This document shows positions 13,388-23,616 of a DNA stretch of 64,000 nucleotides, in pieces. The stretch comes from Aphanocapsa lilacina HA4352-LM1. GTDB taxonomy: Bacteria; Cyanobacteriota; Cyanobacteriia; Gloeobacterales; Gloeobacteraceae. Location of the stretch: the NCBI GenBank assembly GCA_019359725.1, contig JAHHGR010000004.1, positions 36,667 to 100,666 on the forward strand. Direction: 5' to 3'. Position numbers and translations under genes: made by a program. Numbering within the stretch: position 1 is the stretch's first letter; every line of letters begins with the position of its first letter. The notes beneath the pieces were generated by a model. It saw nothing but the letters and a program-made list of their open reading frames with translations, was not told the origin of the DNA and ran no database searches.

Positions 13388-14151
13388 CGCGGCGATCTCC
13401 TTGAAATCGGCTCCGGGCTGTGCCAGCAGTGCACCTGCCCGCTCGAACCTTCCACAGCCAGAGCTGCCGGATAATCCGGCCAGGGCAACAGGTCCAACAG
13501 CACCCAGCGCCCGGCTTCTCCAGATTCCTCCCGGCTTTGCAGGAGTGCTGCCGGTGCGTCCGGTGCGAGCGAAACTGTGTAGCGGTCAGGAGCAAGCGCG
13601 AAGCCATATCCCCTGGCTTTGGCGTAGGCCTCTTTGCGCGTCCAGCAACGAAAAAAAGCGGCGCGGCGCTGGTAGGGAGCGAGGGCTTTGAATACCCGGT
13701 TTTCGTCCTCGGAGAACGCGACGCGCGCAAGCTGATCGAAATTGGCAAGCGGTCGATCCCATTCGAGATCGACGCCGACCTCCCGCCCGCAGCTAAAGGC
13801 GTACACGGCCTTTCCCTGGCTGTGGGACAGATTGAAGCGCAACGGGTGCGCCCCGTCGGTCAGCAGCGGTTTGCCGTGCGCTCCGTAGCTGATCGGCACG
13901 CAAGCCGGTTCGCTCTGCAGATATAGTCCCAGTAGCATCCGCAGTGTGGCGCGGCCGACGATGAAGCGCCGGCGGTGCTGCTCGAAGCAGAAGCGTTCCG
14001 CCCGGCTCTGTTCCTGCGGGCACAGGGTGCGCTCCAGCGCCGGCAGGGAAGCGGCGGGCCAATCGAGATCCGCCTGCCAGATGTGCACCGCGGCCGCGGT
14101 CAGCACCGGCGGGGCGGCAGTCGGCCGCCACGGGGCTTCAATAGCGACCAT
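13384..14151 (-). CDS. 4'-phosphopantetheinyl transferase, Sfp/HetI type
   Basis: A 255-aa PPTase that would move phosphopantetheine from CoA to the serine of the carrier proteins in this block. Diagnostic motifs are present: GAHGKPLL, FNLSHSQG, the Mg-binding GVDLEWD near residue 124, and WTRKEAYAKARG near 175. Length and the two pseudo-repeated halves match Sfp-type enzymes rather than the small AcpS type. It overlaps the acyl-CoA synthetase by four bases and the FAD monooxygenase by 14 bases, firmly inside the operon. It could be the only Sfp-type PPTase of the genome, as is common in cyanobacteria; that is not testable here. Confidence 0.95.
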   Translation of the reverse strand: MVAIEAPWRPTAAPPVLTAAAVHIWQADLDWPAASLPALERTLCPQEQSRAERFCFEQHRRRFIVGRATLRMLLGLYLQSEPACVPISYGAHGKPLLTDGAHPLRFNLSHSQGKAVYAFSCGREVGVDLEWDRPLANFDQLARVAFSEDENRVFKALAPYQRRAAFFRCWTRKEAYAKARGYGFALAPDRYTVSLAPDAPAALLQSREESGEAGRWVLLDLLPWPDYPAALAVEGSSGQVHCWHSPEPISRRSPR

Positions 14152-15616
14152 CGGGCGAGGCTGGTCCGGCCAGCGCCGAAGGGTCGACGGTGCGCATCGG
14201 GGTGGAGAAACCGCCCGGTGGGGACGGGCTGTCGGCGGGCTGCCGGCGGAAAGCTTTGGCGAGTACCCCGGCGGCGATCTCCGGTTGGAAGAATACCCCC
14301 GGCGGTTTGAGCATGTTGACCACCTCGATGTAGGTGGTGAACATACTGGCCTTTTCGGTAGCGAGCATCTGCACGCGGTCCATGTACCAGTGCATGAATC
14401 GGGTGCGCATCGAGCGCTGCCCCCCTTCGGTGACCGGATAACGAAAGTCCTCGCCCGTGGCCATCAGCCAGGGATAGATGTTTAGTTCGGCGAGGTTCTT
14501 CTGGAAGCGCTGCCCCAAACCGGTCAGCTCGGCGCCGGGTTGCTCGTGCAAACAGCGCTCCAGCAACAGCGCCCCCCGCCCGGCCATCGTGATCCCCTGG
14601 CCGTAGAGGGGGTTGAAGGCGCAGGTGGCGTCCCCGAGCACCACCAGCCGTTCGGGCCAGCGCGCCAGCCGTTCGTAGTGGCGCAGACAGTTCTCGGCAT
14701 TCTGGAAACCATAGATAGGCGAGACGGGCCGGGCGCCCTGGATGGTCTCGTACAGCAGCGGGCTGCGCAAAGAGCGCGCGAACTCCAGATAGCCGGCCTC
14801 ATCGGTGGGTGGATAGTCCCGGGCTCCACCGCCCAGGGTGACGATCCAGCGATCGCCCTCGAGCGGAAAGAGCGCGCCCCCGCGCAACATCGCGGGGGGT
14901 TTGCGAAAGACGTTCAGGGATTTCCACTGACCGTGGAAGTTCTCGGGGCGGGCGTAGTAGCGGGTGGCATAGCCCATGAAGGCGTTGATTTTGGTCTGTG
15001 CGAGGGAGCCGTAGCCGAGCGCTTCCAGCCACTGCGGCATCCGGGTGTTCCGCCCGCTCGCATCGACGACCAGGTCGGCACTCAACGATTCGACCGCGCC
15101 GGGAGTGCTCTCGGCGCGCTGGCTGCAGCGGACCCGCACCCCGCTGATGCGGCTGCGGCCAGGATCGCTCAACAGTTCAACGACTTCGGTTGTGGTCTGA
15201 AAAGCGATGTTCTTGATGTTCCGGACGCGCCTGCGCACGCACCACTCCAGCAGATCCCGGCTCAAGGAGTAGGTGCGCAGACCGCTGTAGTAGCGCGGAG
15301 CCCAGCCGGCCGGCAAAAACCAGAGCGCCTCCGCACCCCATTCGAGGGGCACAGCGCCGCCCGCCTGCAAATCGGCTTCGATGCCCGGCAACAATTGCTC
15401 CAGGATCATCAGCCCCCGGGCCAGCAACAGGTGAAAATGGCGAGCCTGGGGTACCCCTTTGCGAAATTCGGGCTGATCTGCGAGGCGATCGCGCTCGAGA
15501 ATGCTCACCCGCTCGAAGTGGGGAGCGAGCACCCGGGCGGCCAGCAGGCCGGCGATGCTGCCGCCGATGACGACGGCGTGCCGACGGGCGGGGGGGGCAG
15601 TGGTAAGGTCAAACAT
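14138..15616 (-). CDS. FAD-dependent monooxygenase (PHBH-fold)
   Basis: A 492-aa flavoprotein. The N-terminal dinucleotide-binding motif is VIGGSIAGLLAARVL followed by ILERDRL, then the conserved FRKGVPQARHFHLLL. The second flavin motif is GDATCAFNPLYGQGITMA near residue 345. The fold matches group A aromatic/polyketide hydroxylases and their relatives, including halogenases and geranylgeranyl-reductase-like enzymes. I see no halogenase WxWxIP motif in the expected place. It most likely hydroxylates or epoxidises an unsaturated pathway intermediate. ATG 15616 was chosen because the longer frame has no better start and would crowd the FAAL stop. Confidence 0.85.
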   Translation of the reverse strand: MFDLTTAPPARRHAVVIGGSIAGLLAARVLAPHFERVSILERDRLADQPEFRKGVPQARHFHLLLARGLMILEQLLPGIEADLQAGGAVPLEWGAEALWFLPAGWAPRYYSGLRTYSLSRDLLEWCVRRRVRNIKNIAFQTTTEVVELLSDPGRSRISGVRVRCSQRAESTPGAVESLSADLVVDASGRNTRMPQWLEALGYGSLAQTKINAFMGYATRYYARPENFHGQWKSLNVFRKPPAMLRGGALFPLEGDRWIVTLGGGARDYPPTDEAGYLEFARSLRSPLLYETIQGARPVSPIYGFQNAENCLRHYERLARWPERLVVLGDATCAFNPLYGQGITMAGRGALLLERCLHEQPGAELTGLGQRFQKNLAELNIYPWLMATGEDFRYPVTEGGQRSMRTRFMHWYMDRVQMLATEKASMFTTYIEVVNMLKPPGVFFQPEIAAGVLAKAFRRQPADSPSPPGGFSTPMRTVDPSALAGPASPDGRY

Positions 15617-15657
15617 CAAAGTGGTTCCTGCGTTGGTAAAATGGCGCGAAAACGGTC

Positions 15658-17412
15658 CTATTGGCTGCACCAGGCTTCGAGGGTACCGGCCAGGTAGCGC
15701 GCCCGCGCTCCGAGGCGCTGAATTTTGCCGATGGCGGTCTTGGGCAATGTTCCGGGTTTGAGCAGCACCACGGTGGGCCGCAGACCGTGCTGCTCGGCGA
15801 CGGCCCGCTGGACGGCGCTTACGATTGACTTTGCCGCCGACACTGGCACCGGATCGTCGTCGGCCAGTTCTGCGGCCACCACCAGCCGCTCTTCACCGTC
15901 CGATGCGATCGAAAAGGCGGCGCTGGAGTTGGGCCGCAGGGCCGGATGGCTCGTCTGCACCGTCAATTCGATGTCCTGCGGGTAGTGGTTGCGGCCGCTG
16001 ATGATGATGAGCTCTTTGCAGCGCCCGGTGAGAAAAAAGTGGCCGTCGGCGATAAAGCCCAGATCTCCCGTGCGCAAAAACGGGCCTTCGGCGCAATCGG
16101 CGATCCGGGCTGCGAAGGTCGCCTGGGAGATGTCCGGTTTTTGCCAGTAGCCGCTTGCGACACTGCCGCCGGCCACCCAGATTTCGCCGATCTCGCCCGG
16201 CTGACAGCGCCGCCGGGTTTCGGGGTGGACGACGGCGATGGTCGGGTCCTGGTCGTACAGTTCGAACCCGGCCACTTTGATCGCCTCGGCCTGGCCGGGG
16301 GGGGCATCGACGGCGCGGCCCGCCCCCAGGTGGGCCTTGTCGAGGGCTTTGACTTTTGGGCGTTCGGACTTGCGGCCGACGGAGACCATCAGGACGCTTT
16401 CCGCCAGGCCGTAACCGGGCACGAACGTCTCGGGGCGAAACCCGCAGGGGGCGAAGGCGGCGCTAAAGCGCTCCAGCAAGTCGCACTGGATGGGTTCACC
16501 GCCGATAATCGCCACCTCCCAACTGCTCAGGTCCAGTTCGCCGCGCTGTTCGGGCGGAATTTCTTTGATGCAGAGGTTGAAGCCGAAGTTGGGGCCTGCC
16601 GCCCCCCGGCCCCGGTAGCGCGAGATAGCCCTCAACCAGCGCAACGGCCGCTGCAAAAAAGCGGCCGGCGGCATCAGCACGCTCAGATAACCGACGTAGA
16701 CCGGTTGCACCACCGCGGACATCAAAGCCAGGTTGTGGTGCAAAGGCAGCCAGGTCACCCAGGTGGATTGCTCGGTGTGGTGGCAGGCGGTCTGGATCAG
16801 CTTCTGGTTGTGCAGGACGTTGGCGTGGGTGAGCATGACGCCCTTCGGAGCGGCTGTGGAACCCGAGGTGTACTGCAGCAGCGCGATGGAAGCACTCTCT
16901 ACCTGCGGGGGGCGCCACGGTTCGGCCGGTGTCTCGGGCAACTGGTCGGTGCACAGCCACTGCAGCGGCTGCCGCGCTTCGCCGCCGGCCGGTTGGGAGT
17001 GGACGAGCGCGTGCACGCCGGTGGTGGTGAGCACCCAGCGCGCCTGGGCGTCGCGGATCACCCCGTGCAGACCCGCGAGACTCTTCTCCAGTTGCATCGG
17101 ATCGGGCGGGTAGGCCGGTGCGGCGATCACACCTGCGTACAGGCAACCGTAGAAGGCGGCCACATAGTCCAATCCTGTCGGATAGAGCAGCACCGCCCGT
17201 TCACCGGCGGCGGCAAAAGTCTGCAGATGGGCTGCGATCGCCCGGGCGCGCCGATCGAGTTCGCCGTAGGTGAGGTTGCTCTGCTGCGTCTCGCCGTCGG
17301 CCAAGAAGGTGAAGGCGAGTCTTTCGGGCTGCTGGACTGCCCGGCGCTGCAGCATTGCGACGAGCGTCGTCGGTTGGGCGGCAATGGACGGATTGTCGAG
17401 TAGGTTGACCAT
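15658..17412 (-). CDS. Fatty acyl-AMP ligase (FAAL), second copy
   Basis: A 584-aa FAAL with YTSGSTAAPKGVMLTHAN near residue 182, WLPLHHNLALMSAVVQPVY in place of the usual FHDMGL segment, VPGYGLAESVLMV, RTGDLGFIADGHFF and GRNHYPQDIE. It is clearly paralogous to the FAAL at 9-10.8 kb. The change of FHDMGL to LHHNLAL in the acyl-site loop suggests a different chain preference. It sits directly downstream of the 2052-aa PKS and may prime that enzyme or the free ACP at 23.6 kb. Start ATG 17412 is 42 bases after the PKS stop. Confidence 0.92.
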   Translation of the reverse strand: MVNLLDNPSIAAQPTTLVAMLQRRAVQQPERLAFTFLADGETQQSNLTYGELDRRARAIAAHLQTFAAAGERAVLLYPTGLDYVAAFYGCLYAGVIAAPAYPPDPMQLEKSLAGLHGVIRDAQARWVLTTTGVHALVHSQPAGGEARQPLQWLCTDQLPETPAEPWRPPQVESASIALLQYTSGSTAAPKGVMLTHANVLHNQKLIQTACHHTEQSTWVTWLPLHHNLALMSAVVQPVYVGYLSVLMPPAAFLQRPLRWLRAISRYRGRGAAGPNFGFNLCIKEIPPEQRGELDLSSWEVAIIGGEPIQCDLLERFSAAFAPCGFRPETFVPGYGLAESVLMVSVGRKSERPKVKALDKAHLGAGRAVDAPPGQAEAIKVAGFELYDQDPTIAVVHPETRRRCQPGEIGEIWVAGGSVASGYWQKPDISQATFAARIADCAEGPFLRTGDLGFIADGHFFLTGRCKELIIISGRNHYPQDIELTVQTSHPALRPNSSAAFSIASDGEERLVVAAELADDDPVPVSAAKSIVSAVQRAVAEQHGLRPTVVLLKPGTLPKTAIGKIQRLGARARYLAGTLEAWCSQ

Positions 17413-17454
17413 GGTTTGGCTCTGAAATCACGACATTTTGGGCGGGGGCCGCCG

Positions 17455-20400
17455 CTAGTGGGCGCTCGGGGCGGCGAGCAAGCCCGCAGCGACCGCCCCG
17501 AGCACCGCCTCGCGGGCGCTCTCGAGGAAGATGTGGTTGCCTGCAAACATCTCCAGCTGGAAGGCGCCGTTGGTGTGGGCGGACCAGGCAGCCAACGACT
17601 CGCGGTCGACGACGGCGTCCTGCAGGCCGCCAAAGGCGGTGATCGGGCAATCGAGGGGCGGCTCCTCGGTGTAGAGGTGGGTGCTCAGGAGGCAGGCGTC
17701 CGCCCGCACCCGCGGCAGCAGGACCTGCATGAATTCGGCATTGTCCATCAGCGACTGGGGTGCACTGATAACGCGCGGGATCTCCTCGCGGAGCCTGGCG
17801 TCCGTCCAGCCGGACACCCCGGTGCCCTGGGACGGCGTGCGCAGGTGCGGCGCATAGTAGGCGGCGGCAAACAGATGAACCGGCAGCGCGCCGGATTGGC
17901 GGCGCAGCCGCCGGGCCAGTTCGAAGCAGACCAGCGCCCCCAGGCTGTGGCCGTAGAAGGCAAACGGCCGATCCAGCTCGGGGCCTATCTGCTCGGCCAG
18001 GGTCGCAATCAGCGCGAAGAAATCCGCCACGGGCGGCTCTTCGAGCCGCTCCTCGCGCCCCGGCAATTGAATGGCGCAGACTTCGACATCGGCAGGCAAA
18101 CCCTCCGGCCATTGCCGAAAAGTCGAGGCGCCGCCGCCTAGATAGTGGAAGCAGAACAGGCGCAACCGCGCGCCGGGATTCGGTCGGGGGCGCACCAGCC
18201 AGGGGTTGTCCCGTCCGGCGGCGGTTTGGGAGGTTGGGACCGCCGGCGCATCGGCGGCAACCTGCTGCGCCAGTTTCCAGGCGAGCTGGGAGAGGCTGGG
18301 ATTTTGCAACAGCAGCACCACCGGCACATTCACCCCCAGCTCACCTTCGATCCGTCGCTTGAGTTCGGTGGTCATCAACGAATCGAGACCCAGTTCGTTG
18401 ACCGGTTGCTCCAGATCGAAACTGTGGGAGGGAGCGAGCCCCAGCACCTGGGCCAACTGCCCGCGCAGGTGGGTCAGCAAAAGGGCATAGCAGGGCTCAA
18501 AACCGATCGAGCGCAACTGTTGGGCCAGTTCGGCGCCGCCGCTTGGAGCTTGAACCGCCGCGCTCTGCCGGGGTTGAACCTCCCGGGCGATTTGCCTGAG
18601 CAAGGACGGCAGGCGGCCCGGCAGGAACGGTTGCACAAACTTTGCCCACCGCACCGGCAGCACGCCAAGCTGGGCGGGAACGGCCTGGCGGAGCATCCAT
18701 TCGAGGGCCTTGAGTCCGCGCTGGACCGGGATGGCGCTCACCCCCTGGGCGGCGATCCGCTCCTGATGCCGGCGGCTGAGGGCGGCGGCCATGCCGCCTT
18801 CGGCCCAGGGTCCCCAGTTGATACTGAGGGCGGGCAGGCCCAGGGCGCGGCGGTGATGGGCCAGCGCGTCCAGACAGGCGTTCGCCGCCGCGTAATTGCC
18901 CTGTCCCGGGGAGCCCAATAGACCGGCCACCGAAGAGAACAGCACAAAAAAGTCCAGATCGAGCTGGCGGGTGAGCGTGTGCAAATGCCAGGCTCCCTGC
19001 ACCTTCGGGGCGAGGACGGCGGCAAAGCGTTCGCGGTTTTGCTGGACCAGCAGGCCGTCGTCGAGCACCCCCGCCGCGTGCACGATCCCGCGCAGCGGCG
19101 GCAGCCCATCGCCGAAATGCTCCAGGACAGCCTGCGCTTGGTGCGGGTCGCAGATGTCCGCCTGCAGAACGCAGATCTGGGCTCCAAGCTTCCTGAGGCC
19201 GGCAAGAGCAGCTTCGGCCTCGGGCGAGGGGGCGCGTCGGCCCACCAGCGCCAGGTGCCTGGCGCCCTGCTCGACCATCCACCGCGCCACCTGCAGACCG
19301 AGATTGCCCAGCCCGCCGGTCACCAGATAGCCGCCGCTCTCCCAATCGGGGGGGGCGCTCGCGGCGGTCCGGCCCTGGCGGGTCTGCACCAGGCGGGCCG
19401 CCAGCCGTTCCTCCCCGCGCCAGGCCACGTGATCTTCGCCATCCGGCGCCTGCAGTTGAGCGAGCAACCGGGCGGCCTCGTCGCGGCCGGGCTCGACATC
19501 GAGATCCACAAGCCCTCCCCAGAGTTCCGGGTGTTCCAGGGCGATCACCCGACCCAGACCCCACAGGGCGTTGTGCTCCACCGCGCGCTCGCCAAGGGGT
19601 TGTCCGAGCGCCTGGGTCCCCCGGGTGACCAGCCACAGCGGTGCCTGGCTTTCGGCGAGCACCAGCGCCTGGACCAGATGCAGCGCACTTTCCCAGAGCG
19701 CTGGTCCGCTCGCCTCCTCCAAGCTCCACAGGTGCACAACCCCCAGCAGCGGCAGGCCGTTGCAGCTTGCGATCTCCCGCAAAAGCCGCCGAAAATCCTC
19801 CGGCTTTTGCCCGTTGAGCGCGTAGTGCCGAGCGGGCTCCAAAATTGCGAACTGCTCGGAGGCAACCACGCGGACGCTGCTGTGGCCCTGCGCCTCCAAC
19901 CGGGTGGCCAGGTCCGCTCCCAGAGCGCTGTTGCCGCTCAGCACAATCCAACGGCCCGGCGGCCGGGTTGCGATTTGGGGGGCAGGCAAAGGCAGCGGTT
20001 GCCAGGCGAGTTCGTAGAACCAGTCGTTCGACTGCATGATGTTGAGCAGGGCTTCGCGCGAAGCGCGCTTCATCAACAGACCGTCGATTTCGAGCACCAC
20101 CCGGTCCTGTGCGTCGTAGAGCACATAGTCCCCGGTGAGCGTGCCGCTCTGCTGCTGCTCGCGCGGGCGCATCCGCACGTGGCTGCGCAGCTGTCCGCGC
20201 GCCGGGCTGCCGTGGTAGCGGATCCGCTCGAAATGCACCGGAATGTGCACGTCGTTGCCATGGAACGCCTGCTCGCCCGCCGTGGGCAATGCACCCGCCA
20301 GCACCTGCAAACAGGAATCGAGCATCACCGGATGGATCTGGTAGAGCAAGGCTTCTGCCTCCAGACCCTCCGGCAGTTGCAGGTACCCCAGGGCTTCTCC

Positions 20401-23400
20401 GTCGCGACGCTCCACCTGACGGACTCCTTGAAGCTTGGGTCCGAGATCCAGCCCCGCTTCGCGGATGCGCCGGTAGAACGCTTCGAGCGCTTCCGGGCTG
20501 AGGGGGGCGGCAAAATCGGGCCGGTACAGCTTCTGGGTGTCCGTTGCGCGCACAAGCTCACCGGTGGCGAGCACTTTCCAGTCGGCTTCGCCCGCTTCGG
20601 CGCGCTCCTTGCCGCAACACACCTGAAAAGTAGCCCGGTCCGCTCCATCCGGTTCGAAGATCAGCTGCACGAGGCGCTCCTCGCCGTCAAACAGCGTGAA
20701 GGCCTCCTGGATCAACACGTCCTGCAGGGTGTAGGCACCCTCGCCGAGGACGGCGCCCGCGGCGGCGATCGCCATCGAGATGTACGAGGCTCCCGGTACG
20801 ACCACGACACCGTGCAGGCGGTGATCGTCGAGAAAGGGCTGACGGGCGACGCCGACGCGCGCCTGAAACTGGACCTGCTTGAGGGGCGAGGGCAGGCGCC
20901 CGCCCAGCATCGCCTGGGGAGCCCCGTCCGCGGCGAGGGCGACATCGTCGGCCCGGCTCGCAGGCGGGACGTCGAGCCAGTGGCGCTCGCGCTGCCAGGG
21001 ATAGAGGGGCAGATCGGCACAAAAGCGCCCCTGCGGGGCAAGGCGTTCCCAGGCGATCGGGAAGTCGAGGGTGTAGAGCGTGCCCAGGGCCGCCAGCAGC
21101 GCGGGACGCTCCGGCTCCTTGCGGCGCAGCGAGGCCAGAACAACGCCTTCTTGGCCCGCCTGCTCCAGGCATTGGCGGATCGCACCGCCCAGTACCGGAT
21201 GGGGGCTCAACTCCAAAAAGACGGTATAGCGATCGGCTATCAGCGCTGCGACCGCCTCGGCAAAGCGCACAGGCTCCCGGAGATTGCGCCCCCAGTAGAC
21301 CGCTTCGAACTGCCCGCCTGCGGCACTTTCGCCGGTGAGCGTCGAGTAGATCGCCACCGCGGCGGGGCGGGGGGACAGACCGGCCAACAGAGCGCTCAGT
21401 TCCCGCGCGAACGGCTCCATCGGCGGGCAATGGAAGGCATAGTCCACCGGGAGATATTTGTGATAGACGTCGCGGCGCTCCAGAATCGCCACCACTTCCG
21501 CCAGGGCCGCACTTTCGCCGGACAGCACCGTCGAGGTGGGACTGTTGACGGCGGCAAGCGAGACACGGTCGCAAAAGTTCTCGATCAGTGTCTCCGCCTG
21601 GGCCGCGGGCAACTCCACCGCCACCATCCGCCCCCGGCCGGTCGCCTGCTGCATCAGCCGCGCCCTGTGCACAACAATGCGCACCGCCTCTTCGAGGGTC
21701 AGTACCCCGGCGATGTGGGCTGCGGCCACCTCCCCGACACTGTGGCCGACCACGCCGTCCGGTGGGACCCCCCAGCTGCGCCACAGGTCCGCCAAACCCA
21801 CCTGCAGGGCAAATAGAGCCGGTTGGGCAAACTCCGTCTGCGCAAGGCGCGAATCGGCCTCCGATGCGCGCAATGCTTCCAGCAGCGACCAGTCTGCGTA
21901 TTCGCGCACAGCAGCGTCACAGCGCTCGACGGCGGCTTTAAACAGCGGCTCGTGCTCCAGCAGTTCCCGTCCCATCGCCCACCACTGTGGACCCTGGCCC
22001 GAGCACACAAAAGCGATCCTCGGGCGGCGTTTGCGCGGTTGCCTGCCGCTCACCACGCCGCGGTGCGGCTGGCCCCGGCCAAAATCCTCCAGACGCTCGC
22101 CCAGTTCGGCAAGGGTGTGGGCGACCACGGCGAGGCGCTCGCCGTGGTGGTTGCGGCGCAACCCGGCGCTATAGGCAAGATCCGCCAGGGCGGGAAGCGC
22201 CCGGTCCGAGCGCAGCCACGCGCGGTACGCCGAAGCCAGATCCTGCAAAGCTTGGGCTGTGCGGGCCGACAGAGGCACCAGATACGCCCGGGCGTCGGCC
22301 TGCGGCGCGGCGGGGGCGGGCAGCGGCAGGGCGGGCGCCTCCTGCAGAATCACATGGGCGTTCGTGCCGCCAAAGCCAAAGGAGCTGATCCCGGCAAGGG
22401 CCGGTTGCGACGCTTGCGGCCAGGGAACGAGGCTACCCAGGACCCGCACCGGCAGCCGCTCAAACGGGATGTGGGGGTTGGCCTGCTCGAAGTGCAGACT
22501 CGGCGGGATCTGCCGATGCTGCAGCGACAGCGCCACTTTGATGATCCCGGCGATCCCGGCGGCGGCCTCCAGGTGGCCGATGTTCGTCTTGACCGAGCCC
22601 AGCAGACAGGGATTGTCCGGGGAGCGCCGGCCAGCCAGCACTGCGCCCAGGGCCAGCACTTCGATCGGATCGCCCAGGGGGGTGCCGGTGCCGTGGGCTT
22701 CGACGTAGCCGATCGCTTCCGGCGGCACTCCGGCGGCGGCGAGGGCCTCCCGGATGACCGCCTGCTGCGCCAGACCGTTCGGCGCCGTCAGGCTGCTGCT
22801 GCGCCCATCTTGGTTGAGGGCGCAGCCCGCCACCAGCGCCAGCACCCGGTCCCCGTCGCGCTCGGCGTCCGCCAGGCGCTTCAAGATCACCGCACCGCAG
22901 CCTTCGCCGCGGACGTACCCGTTGGCACGGCTGTCGAAGGTGCGGCAGCGCCCATCGGGCGAGAGCATCTGCGCCTCAGAAAAGATAATCGTCAGGTCCG
23001 GAGAGAGCAGCAGATTGACGCCACTGGCCAGGGCCAGATCCGATTCGCGGTGGGCCAGACTCCGGCAGGCCAGGTGCAAAGCCACCAGCGAAGAGGAGCA
23101 GGCCGTGTCGACCGCCAGGCTCGGGCCGCGCAGATCCAGCAGATAGGACAGGCGATTGGCGGCGATGCTGAAGGCGTTGCCGGTGCCGACCAGGGCGTCG
23201 AGCCGGTCGGGAGATCGCCTGTTGACCCGCGTATAGTCCTGGGTGCATATCCCCACGAACACCCCCGTCCGGCTGCCTGCGAGGCGCTCCAGGGGCAGTC
23301 CCGCCTGCTCGAAGGCGTCGCAGGCCACCTCCAGCAACAGCCGCTGCTGCGGATCCATCAGCCGCGCTTCGCGGGGGGTGATCCCAAAAAACTGGTGGTC

Positions 23401-23613
23401 GAAGCGATCGACCGACTCCAAAAACCCTCCCCAGCGCGTGTTCATCGTTGCGGGGGTTCGCCTGTGGGGGTCGTAGAAGGCATCCACATCCCACCGCTCC
23501 GCCGGAACTTCACCGATGGCATCGACGCCGTCGCACAACAATTGCCAGTAAGCCTTCAGGTCGCTCGCCCCCGGAAAACGGCAACCCATACCGATGATTG
23601 CGATAGGTTCCAT
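17455..23613 (-). CDS. Type I polyketide synthase KS-AT-DH-KR-ACP-TE
   Basis: A 2052-aa single-module PKS with a release domain. KS about 1-430 has Cys172 (VDTACSSSL), EAHGTGTPLGD and KTNIGHLE. AT about 530-830 has its nucleophile in GHSVGEVAAAH near 625; the specificity loop reads YAFH, between malonyl HAFH and methylmalonyl YASH. DH about 900-1190 has HRLHGVVVVPG near 931. KR about 1430-1610 has TGGLGNLGLQ and the catalytic SSVAGLLGSPGQGNYAAANA region. The ACP Ser is in LGLDSLMTTELK near 1741. The TE has LFCFHYLGGGAS and GHSLGAL near 1888. No enoyl reductase or methyltransferase is present. One round would give a 2,3-unsaturated chain, released by the TE. Start ATG 23613 follows an ACP stop by three bases. 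Confidence 0.95.
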   Translation of the reverse strand: MEPIAIIGMGCRFPGASDLKAYWQLLCDGVDAIGEVPAERWDVDAFYDPHRRTPATMNTRWGGFLESVDRFDHQFFGITPREARLMDPQQRLLLEVACDAFEQAGLPLERLAGSRTGVFVGICTQDYTRVNRRSPDRLDALVGTGNAFSIAANRLSYLLDLRGPSLAVDTACSSSLVALHLACRSLAHRESDLALASGVNLLLSPDLTIIFSEAQMLSPDGRCRTFDSRANGYVRGEGCGAVILKRLADAERDGDRVLALVAGCALNQDGRSSSLTAPNGLAQQAVIREALAAAGVPPEAIGYVEAHGTGTPLGDPIEVLALGAVLAGRRSPDNPCLLGSVKTNIGHLEAAAGIAGIIKVALSLQHRQIPPSLHFEQANPHIPFERLPVRVLGSLVPWPQASQPALAGISSFGFGGTNAHVILQEAPALPLPAPAAPQADARAYLVPLSARTAQALQDLASAYRAWLRSDRALPALADLAYSAGLRRNHHGERLAVVAHTLAELGERLEDFGRGQPHRGVVSGRQPRKRRPRIAFVCSGQGPQWWAMGRELLEHEPLFKAAVERCDAAVREYADWSLLEALRASEADSRLAQTEFAQPALFALQVGLADLWRSWGVPPDGVVGHSVGEVAAAHIAGVLTLEEAVRIVVHRARLMQQATGRGRMVAVELPAAQAETLIENFCDRVSLAAVNSPTSTVLSGESAALAEVVAILERRDVYHKYLPVDYAFHCPPMEPFARELSALLAGLSPRPAAVAIYSTLTGESAAGGQFEAVYWGRNLREPVRFAEAVAALIADRYTVFLELSPHPVLGGAIRQCLEQAGQEGVVLASLRRKEPERPALLAALGTLYTLDFPIAWERLAPQGRFCADLPLYPWQRERHWLDVPPASRADDVALAADGAPQAMLGGRLPSPLKQVQFQARVGVARQPFLDDHRLHGVVVVPGASYISMAIAAAGAVLGEGAYTLQDVLIQEAFTLFDGEERLVQLIFEPDGADRATFQVCCGKERAEAGEADWKVLATGELVRATDTQKLYRPDFAAPLSPEALEAFYRRIREAGLDLGPKLQGVRQVERRDGEALGYLQLPEGLEAEALLYQIHPVMLDSCLQVLAGALPTAGEQAFHGNDVHIPVHFERIRYHGSPARGQLRSHVRMRPREQQQSGTLTGDYVLYDAQDRVVLEIDGLLMKRASREALLNIMQSNDWFYELAWQPLPLPAPQIATRPPGRWIVLSGNSALGADLATRLEAQGHSSVRVVASEQFAILEPARHYALNGQKPEDFRRLLREIASCNGLPLLGVVHLWSLEEASGPALWESALHLVQALVLAESQAPLWLVTRGTQALGQPLGERAVEHNALWGLGRVIALEHPELWGGLVDLDVEPGRDEAARLLAQLQAPDGEDHVAWRGEERLAARLVQTRQGRTAASAPPDWESGGYLVTGGLGNLGLQVARWMVEQGARHLALVGRRAPSPEAEAALAGLRKLGAQICVLQADICDPHQAQAVLEHFGDGLPPLRGIVHAAGVLDDGLLVQQNRERFAAVLAPKVQGAWHLHTLTRQLDLDFFVLFSSVAGLLGSPGQGNYAAANACLDALAHHRRALGLPALSINWGPWAEGGMAAALSRRHQERIAAQGVSAIPVQRGLKALEWMLRQAVPAQLGVLPVRWAKFVQPFLPGRLPSLLRQIAREVQPRQSAAVQAPSGGAELAQQLRSIGFEPCYALLLTHLRGQLAQVLGLAPSHSFDLEQPVNELGLDSLMTTELKRRIEGELGVNVPVVLLLQNPSLSQLAWKLAQQVAADAPAVPTSQTAAGRDNPWLVRPRPNPGARLRLFCFHYLGGGASTFRQWPEGLPADVEVCAIQLPGREERLEEPPVADFFALIATLAEQIGPELDRPFAFYGHSLGALVCFELARRLRRQSGALPVHLFAAAYYAPHLRTPSQGTGVSGWTDARLREEIPRVISAPQSLMDNAEFMQVLLPRVRADACLLSTHLYTEEPPLDCPITAFGGLQDAVVDRESLAAWSAHTNGAFQLEMFAGNHIFLESAREAVLGAVAAGLLAAPSAH

Positions 23614-23616
23614 GGG

